DNA of 64,000 bases, taken from NCBI RefSeq assembly GCF_000003195.3, contig NC_012876.2, positions 61,126,407 through 61,190,406 of the forward strand, in the 5' to 3' direction. Positions 58,098-64,000 of the stretch are shown one piece after another (the stretch's first letter is position 1; every line of letters begins with the position of its first letter). Made by a program: the position numbers and the translations under genes. Under the pieces are notes generated by a model. That model was given only the letters and a program-made list of their open reading frames with translations. It made no database searches and was not told the DNA's origin. Origin of the DNA: Sorghum bicolor. Its lineage: Eukaryota; Streptophyta; Magnoliopsida; Poales; Poaceae.

Positions 58098-59123
58098 ATG
58101 GGCGACATCACCGCCACCGCCACCGCCGACGCCTCGGGTCCGCCGACGTTGACCAAGGAGACCAACCTCTTCATGCAAATCGTCGTCAACCCGGACGGCA
58201 CGGTGACGCGCCCCGAGGTCCCTCTCGTTCCGTCCTCCGAAGCCGCCGCCGCCGGCGGCGGCGGCCTCGGCCGCGGCGTCATCTCCAGGGACGTGCCCCT
58301 CGACGCCTCCGCCGGCACGTACCTCCGCCTCTACCTTCCCTCCCGTTCCCCCGCAACGTCCTCCGACGCCAAGCTCCCCGTGGTCCTCTACTTCCACGGC
58401 GGGGGCTTCGTGATCCTCTCCCCGGCCACCGTCTTCTACCACGGCCACTGCGAGGCCATGGCGGCCGCGGTGCCGGCCATCGTGGCGTCCCTCGAGTACC
58501 GCCTGGCGCCCGAGCACCGCCTGCCCGCGGCGTACGAGGACGCCGCGGCCGCCGTGGCGTGGCTCCGCGACGGCGCGCCGGGGGACCCCTGGGTGGCCGC
58601 GCACGGGGACCTCTCCCGCTGCTTCCTCATGGGCAGCAGCTCCGGAGGCAACATGGCGTTCTTCGCGGCGCTCCGGACCGGGGGTCTCGACATGGCACCC
58701 GCCACGGTGCGCGGCGTCCTGCTGCACCAGCCCTACCTCGGCGGCGTCGACCGGACGCCGTCGGAGGCCGGGTCCGAGGACGACTTCATGCTGCCGCTGG
58801 AGGCCAGCGACAGGCTCTGGAGCCTCGCGCTGCCACTGGGCGCCGACCGGGACCACGAGTTCTGCAACCCCGTCAAGGCCATGGCGCCGGAGGCCCTCGC
58901 CGGCCTGCCGCCGCGGTGCCTGGTCACCGGCAACTTGGACGACCCGCTCATCGACAGGCAGCGGGAGTTCGCTCGGTGGCTGCAGGACCACAGCGGCGCC
59001 GCGGAGGTCGTCGTGAAGACGGACGTCGCCGGGTTCCACGCGTCGGAGCTGTTCGTGCCGGAGATCGCCGAGGTGCTGTTCGCCGCGATGCGCGAGTTCC
59101 TGTCCACCGGCGACGCCGCTTGA
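58098..59123 (+). CDS. Plant class-I carboxylesterase (alpha/beta hydrolase, CXE type)
   Basis: Intronless, 341 residues. The frame is open upstream, but ATG at 58098 gives the usual family start, with TKETNLFMQIVVNPDGTVTR soon after. Family motifs: HGGG oxyanion hole (VVLYFHGGGFVILSP, His100), YRLAPEHRLPAAYEDA, the nucleophile elbow GSSSGG (Ser181), the acid region GNLDDPLIDRQ, and the His motif VAGFHASELF, so the catalytic triad is complete. Relatives (tobacco HSR203J, kiwifruit CXE1, GID1-related CXEs) hydrolyse short acyl esters and some act in defence. GID1 itself is excluded because the catalytic His is present. No signal peptide, so cytosolic. A TATA box lies at 57966. The GC-rich single-exon form is normal for grasses. 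Confidence 0.94.
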   Translation: MGDITATATADASGPPTLTKETNLFMQIVVNPDGTVTRPEVPLVPSSEAAAAGGGGLGRGVISRDVPLDASAGTYLRLYLPSRSPATSSDAKLPVVLYFHGGGFVILSPATVFYHGHCEAMAAAVPAIVASLEYRLAPEHRLPAAYEDAAAAVAWLRDGAPGDPWVAAHGDLSRCFLMGSSSGGNMAFFAALRTGGLDMAPATVRGVLLHQPYLGGVDRTPSEAGSEDDFMLPLEASDRLWSLALPLGADRDHEFCNPVKAMAPEALAGLPPRCLVTGNLDDPLIDRQREFARWLQDHSGAAEVVVKTDVAGFHASELFVPEIAEVLFAAMREFLSTGDAA

Positions 59124-59343
59124 CGCGTCGAGTTCTCGTCGTCCCGGTGACCCAGAAGTGAAGATGTGTTGTTGCTGTTGCATCGGTGTGTGCATTCTGT
59201 CGTGTGACCGTGCGCAATAAGCCAAAAAAAAAAAATCTCGGCACTGTAGTGTTGTTGAGTCTTGGCAACCTGGCACTATTCTGGTTCATGCGAGTGAGTT
59301 GGACTGCACTTGTCCACAAACAAATCGCTTTCATGGATAATTC

Positions 59344-59673
59344 GGGTCTGTTTGGTACAGCTCACAACAACAGCTTCATAAGCTGTTGTGAGCTGTTTTT
59401 TTTTTGCCAAACACTTATATCCAAAACAGCTTCATGGGTGAAGCTATTTTTCCCCTCCTCTCACAAAGACATAAGTTGGATGAAGCTGGAAAAAAGTAGC
59501 TTATTGCAGCTTCTCCCTCATTTCTCTCTCTCAACTATGCATGAAGTAGTTGGTGAAGCTATTTGCCAAACACTTTCTCCAAAACAGCTCAGCTTCATCT
59601 AGAAAGTCACTCATGAAGCTATTTTCTAAAAAAACAGCTTTACTAGTGAAGTTGAGCTGTGCCAAACAAGCTC
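59344..59673 (-). mobile_element. MITE, GTTTGGCACAGCTC family, 330 bp, TSD TTC
   Basis: Reverse-oriented sister of 54370-54695. TTC flanks it at 59341-59343 and 59674-59676. Copy 2 of the surrounding duplication (near 61767) has the uninterrupted AATTCATGTCATT. Confidence 0.88.
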
Positions 59674-60458
59674 TTCATGTCATTACTTCTGTCAACAAAG
59701 GTTTAATGCTTGATTATTGGCCTGAGTATTAGGTGGTGCAAGTGGTAGATAACTCCGAAATTCTGGTGCAGCCGTGCAGGACTGCAATCTGAACTGGGTC
59801 CCTGATTATATTTTCGTGGAATTCTGTTACAAGTTCGGTAACCATGTCCATGTGCATGTTGTATTGTAGAAAAGCATTGCTACATGTACAACCATTTTAA
59901 GTGTACTTTAGGGATTCAAAAGCTCAAGAAGGTATCACTGTATGCTGGCCAAAGAAGAACAGTAAGTGCCATTCATATATTGGGTTTACAACAAGCATAC
60001 ATTATGGTAAAAAGGTAGTATTTGCCAAGATAAAAATGTTACTTCTCTGATATGTCAGATGCTTGATTTTTTATTGTCGTCGAGAGCTTGAGGCAACATG
60101 CAATTTTGTCATTGTTTTGGCTATAGAAAAAATTGTGAAATATTCCTTGTGAGTTGCCTTTTAACTGTAGGGCTGTTGTTTGAAAAAATCTAAAAATTTA
60201 GACACCTAAAATATAGCAACTCCCTAAACATGTTCCGCATTGTTGTGTCAATTTTCTGGTCATGAGAAAAGAATTACATTAGATCGGTGTTTCATGTCCC
60301 TCTTCCAAGACTTGAAAACAGTGTAAATATGTTTCATACCTATAAAACTCATTTCATCCCTTAAAACGGTTATCATCTTTCTCTTCATTTATATTATGAT
60401 ATATTAGCTTATTTATTGCCCATAGAACTGTTATGAAACTCCTGTAAAAACCAACCTT

Positions 60459-60706
60459 ACTCATTCGATCTCTAAATAAATCAATGCTTAATAAAAAAAA
60501 TCCTTTTGACTTAATTTATAAAAAATAGCACAAGTATTTATGACACTAAATGGGCATATTATGAAAATATATTAATTCTATGATATCTAGTGGTACTATT
60601 TTGTTGTCATAAACCATGACACTCTTTCCATAAATTTAGTTAAACCTAAATATGCCTGACTTAACAAGTTTAGGAATTGATTTATTCGGAAATGGAAGGA
60701 GCACGA
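60459..60706. mobile_element. Stowaway-like MITE in copy 1
   Basis: Begins near CTCTAAATAAATCAATGC and ends GAATTGATTTATTCGGAAAT with GGAAGGAGC. It is shared with copy 2 at 62314-62554, so it predates the duplication. Confidence 0.6.
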
Positions 60707-61225
60707 GATAATGACAATAATAGTATCACACACAAGACTGCACCAGATTAAGCCACGTTCGATATCTTGAAAGAGGGACATATATTGTTGAGACAGAGAG
60801 CGACAGAACAATTATTGTTCAGATCTCCTGATCTCGATTGGTTGTTTAGCGCTGACCACTGAATGCACTCACACTCTTATCACCTTTGGATAATTAAACC
60901 ACAATTTGAGTCACATGGTTGCATGCTATGCTAACCGAGTGCCTGATGCAGTGCAGCCCAGATGCAAGGCCACCTCGAACACATATAGATTCCCCTAAAA
61001 AAAACCATACACACATACACACCGCGACATTGCTACAGACAGTGGACAGATCGAGTGGATCGGCTGGCTGTTTCAGCGCATAAGATGAAAAATACAGTAA
61101 TAGCAGGCCACGTCTCATCTGTGATCTCCATGCAGAGTTCATTATCTCTAGTGAGCCAGATAAACAAACGCGTGATATATATTTTTTTCTCCTGTGCATA
61201 TATGCATTGTCAATTTGTCATGTCA

Positions 61226-61483
61226 GGTCTGGTTTACTTCCACCTGAAATCCAAAAACTTTTCAAAATTCCTGTCACATTGAATCTTGCAGTATATGCAT
61301 GCAACATTAGTTAATTCCTGTCACATTGAATCTTGCAGTATATGCATGCAACATTAGTTTATCTGTAATTTGCAAGACAAATCTTTTGAGACTAGTTAGT
61401 TCATGGTTGGACAATAATTATCAAATATAAACGAAAGTGATATAGTTCCTATAAAATTTTCACCCAAAGAACTAAACAAGTTC
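61226..61483 (+). mobile_element. MITE, GGCCTTGTTTAG-related, TSD TCA
   Basis: Left end GGTCTGGTTTACTTCC, right end AAGAACTAAACAAGTTC, with TCA at 61223-61225 and 61484-61486. A 48-bp segment (CACATTGAATCTTGCAGTAT...) is duplicated inside it. Copy 2 has the empty site (GTGTCATTGTTCC near 63228). Confidence 0.8.
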
Positions 61484-62313
61484 TCATTACCCTGGTCCAC
61501 TAGTACAATTCGACATTCGTTAATCTATGAATAGATGTCATGTCTGATGTCAAAGCGCTCAGCAGCGTCACCTTGGCTGCTACCAGGGCAGCTGGAGATG
61601 GAGTCAATTGGAACCAAAAAAGACCCTCGGATTCTTTGTTCGGCTCCTGATTTATTATTAAGAGAAAAACACTATTCTGTAGCTAAAAAGTAGTGGCTAA
61701 TAAACTCAAATAAACATATATTGATATATAATTAAATAAATCTTTTTCATGGATCTTACTGGACAATTCATGTCATTATTTCTGTCAACAAAGAATTAAG
61801 TTAATGCTTATGATTATTGGGCTGTGTATTAGGTGGTGCAAGTGGTAGGTAACTCAGAAATTCTGATGCAGCGTGCAGGACTGCAATCTAAACTCTGATT
61901 ATATTTTTGTGGAATCCTGTTATAAGTTCGGTAACCATGCATGTCCATGTGCAATTGTGCATGTTGTGTTGTAGAAAAGCATTGCTACATGTACAACCAT
62001 TTAGGTATTCAAAAGCTGAAAAAAGCATCGCCGTATGCTGCCGAAAGAACAACGGTAGGCGCCACTCCTCCTACATGTCATGTGCCTGATTTTTTTTATT
62101 GTTGTTGAGGCAACATACACAATTTTGTCATGTTTGGATACAGAAAAAACTATGAATTATCCCTTGTGAGTTGTTATTTTAATTGTAATAGTTGATTCTG
62201 TAGTCGGAAAATTTCTAACAATTTAGACACCTGAAATATAGCAATTCCCCTAATACAAACTTGGTATTCACAGTGATGTGTCAATTTTCTGGTCTTGAGC
62301 AAAGACTATATTA

Positions 62314-62554
62314 CTCACTCCATCCATAAATAAATCCATTCAATTCGTAGAGTTATTTTAAATCAAAACTTTTTTTACGTTTGATTGAATTTGTAGAAAA
62401 GAGCACAAGTATTTATGATACCAAATCAGCATATTATGACAACATTTTATACTAGTGCCATAAATTTTGGTGCTCTTTTCTATAAATTTTGTTAAACTTT
62501 AAAAGGTTTGACTTAAGAAAACTTTAGGAATTGATTTATTCGGTGATGGAGAGA
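62314..62554. mobile_element. Stowaway-like MITE in copy 2, TSD TA
   Basis: Inverted ends CTCACTCCATCCATAAATAA and TTATTCGGTGATGGAGAGAG, flanked by TA. Confidence 0.75.
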
Positions 62555-62816
62555 GTAAAAGATTATTTTATAATTCTATAGTATCACACTCAGGATTGCA
62601 ACAGATATCTTGAAATAGGGACATATATTGTTGAGACAGGGAAAAACAGGACAGGTACTCTAAATTATTATTCAGGACTCCGCGGGCTCCCGATCTCGAT
62701 TGGTTGTTTAGCACTGACCACTGAATGCTCCGAGTCTCTGACGCTCTTATAGTCTTATCACCTATTATGGAGAGCTAAACCACATTTTTCGGTCACATGC
62801 TTGCATGCTATGCTAA

Positions 62817-63025
62817 AAGGGTGTTTGGTTAGGGTGTTAAAGTTTAATAGTTACTTTAGCATTTTCGTCTTATTTGAAAATTAGTATTCGATCATGGATT
62901 AATTAAGCTCAAAAGATTCGTCTCGTAAATTACTCTCTATCTGTGTTTTTAGTTTCATAAATAGTCTATATTTAGTATTCCATGTATGTATCCAAACATT
63001 CGATATGACAGACGAAACGGGACCT
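62817..63025 (+). mobile_element. MITE, AAGGNCCCGTTTGG family, 209 bp, TSD TAA
   Basis: Starts AAGGGTGTTTGGTTAGGG and ends GACGAAACGGGACCT. TAA stands at 62814-62816 and 63026-63028. Copy 1 has the intact target GCTATGCTAACCGAGTG near 60925. Confidence 0.88.
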
Positions 63026-63359
63026 TAACCGAGTGTATGATGCAGCCCGGATGCACACCGGGACACTGCTACAGACAGTGGACAGATCAAGTGGATCAGG
63101 GCTGTTTCAGCAGTAGCAGAAGAACAAACAAAAATACTAGAAAGCCACGTCTCATCTGTGCTCTCCATCCAATTCATTATCTCTAGGGAGCCAGACCAGG
63201 AGGCTTGTGATATCTTGTTGCGTCATCGTGTCATTGTTCCTGGTCTAGTACAATTTGGCATTCGTTAATCTATGAATGAATAGATGTCTCAGCACTGAGC
63301 AGCGTCACCTTGGCTGCTATCGCCTACCCAGCTGGAGGTGGAGTCAACTGGAACCAAGA

Positions 63360-64000
63360 AAAAAGAGAGAATTATTTTCTTGGCTCTAAACAAAGTGCCT
63401 CTTAGTTTTTTGGTCTTTTTTTATCTCGAACTTAGCTATTTGGCCCAGATTCGAGATTTGCTTGGTTTTATAGCCCTTCCATCAGTTTAAAGAGGTAACA
63501 GGGTTAGCGCTGAATGAAAAAGAAAATACCCTACATATGCTAATTTATTATGAAAAAAACACTATTTTATGTCTAAAATAAAACTGATTTTGGCTGATTA
63601 TCTAGGCCAGGAACCAGATCAGGAGGCTTGTGATATCTTGTTTGTCCAGTGCATATAATGCGTCATCGTGTCGTTACAATTTGACATTCGATTAATCTAC
63701 AAATGAATAGATGTCATGTCTGATGTCTCAACTCTCAGATTCCGTGGTTATATCACCCAGCAAAATCATGAATTTTCTTGTTCTTGTTATCAATTGTTGT
63801 CCATATCTCTGCCTCTGCGGTTGGACAATGGCGCGACCGAGACAGCGGAAGATGAAGAAAAAGAAAAAAGAAAAAAAAAAACCGTGGCGAGCTTTGAATG
63901 AACAAGAAAAAAAGAAGAAAACCGTGACGGGCTTTGAACAAAGTAATGGGCTGCTGAGTCCTCTTCACTTCTGCCAGTGGTGGTAGACTCGCCCAGTTGC
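63360..64000. other. Right end of window, no gene seen
   Basis: AT-rich, with the partial third repeat copy at 63609-63735 and a Lys-coding A/G-rich run at 63850-63925 that makes meaningless open frames. Confidence 0.5.

Larger units (their letters stand above)
59329..61617 (+). repeat. Large tandem duplication, copy 1
   Basis: From TTTCATGGAT (59329) to GAGTCAATTGGAACCAA (61617) this matches copy 2 at 61745-63359 over most of its length, for example GGTGGTGCAAGTGGTAG, AGAAAAGCATTGCTACATGT, TTGAATGAC-type stretches and CTACAGACAGTGGACAGATC. No coding function was recognised in either copy. Copy 1 holds MITEs at 59344-59673 and 61226-61483 that copy 2 lacks. Confidence 0.85.
61745..63359 (+). 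repeat. Large tandem duplication, copy 2
   Basis: From TTTCATGGAT to GAGTCAACTGGAACCAA; lacks the two MITEs of copy 1 but holds its own at 62817-63025. A third partial copy (GAACCAGATCAGGAGGCTTG, then GTCATCGTGTCG) follows at about 63609-63735. Confidence 0.85.

Noticed and set aside
58098..59123. GID1 gibberellin receptor
   Set aside because: The catalytic His is present (GFHASELF) and the GID1 N-terminal lid sequence is not seen; fits a CXE esterase.
1..64000. tRNA, rRNA, CRISPR arrays, biosynthetic gene cluster
   Set aside because: No tRNA B-box with matching arms, no rRNA blocks, no regular spacer array; the P450, MYB and esterase are too far apart and too different to call a cluster.

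Overview
This is a nuclear segment from a grass. Sorghum or a close relative is the best fit, judged from plant genes with GT-AG introns, GC-rich grass-type first exons, and many small Tourist-like and Stowaway-like MITEs. It contains no bacterial-style operons, tRNA, rRNA or CRISPR.

Layout. 0-8 kb is a repeat-rich block: one exon of an NDC80-like kinetochore gene, a Helitron-like element split by a 1231-bp solo LTR that carries a 38-bp minisatellite, LINE 3' tails, and a run of MITEs. 8-16.3 kb (minus strand) holds a complete RING-H2 E3 ligase of the BIG BROTHER-related type (13.86-16.31 kb), a chloroplast J-protein (11.2-11.65 kb), and a broken duplicate of the ligase's 3' half joined to a decayed NDC80 5' exon (8.44-10.61 kb). 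17.96-21.64 kb (minus) is a complete six-exon ERD2-like gene. 28.75-30.47 kb (plus) is an R2R3-MYB of the MYB20/43/ODORANT1 type. 33.3-35.5 kb (plus) is the nuclear gene for mitochondrial ribosomal protein L2, with an apparent one-base frameshift. 40.07-41.75 kb (plus) is a two-exon P450. 43.77-44.82 kb (plus) is cytosolic ribosomal protein eS19 with a telo-box promoter. 49-54 kb looks like a second Helitron-derived region with an RPA-like fragment, ending in a hairpin and CTAG, with a LINE tail just after it. 58.1-59.1 kb (plus) is an intronless carboxylesterase. 59.3-63.4 kb is a tandem duplication whose two copies carry different MITE insertions.

The genes are unrelated housekeeping and specialised-metabolism loci, each with its own promoter; they do not form a pathway cluster. 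The most informative parts are structural: the NDC80/E3-ligase chimera, two local duplications that preserve empty and filled MITE sites, a 132-bp-arm inverted repeat at 38.3-38.6 kb that could give a hairpin RNA, and three tiny poly(A) insertions with 14-16 bp target duplications. No wholly new system is evident. Exon coordinates were derived by hand from splice signals and reading-frame continuity and were not checked against transcripts.
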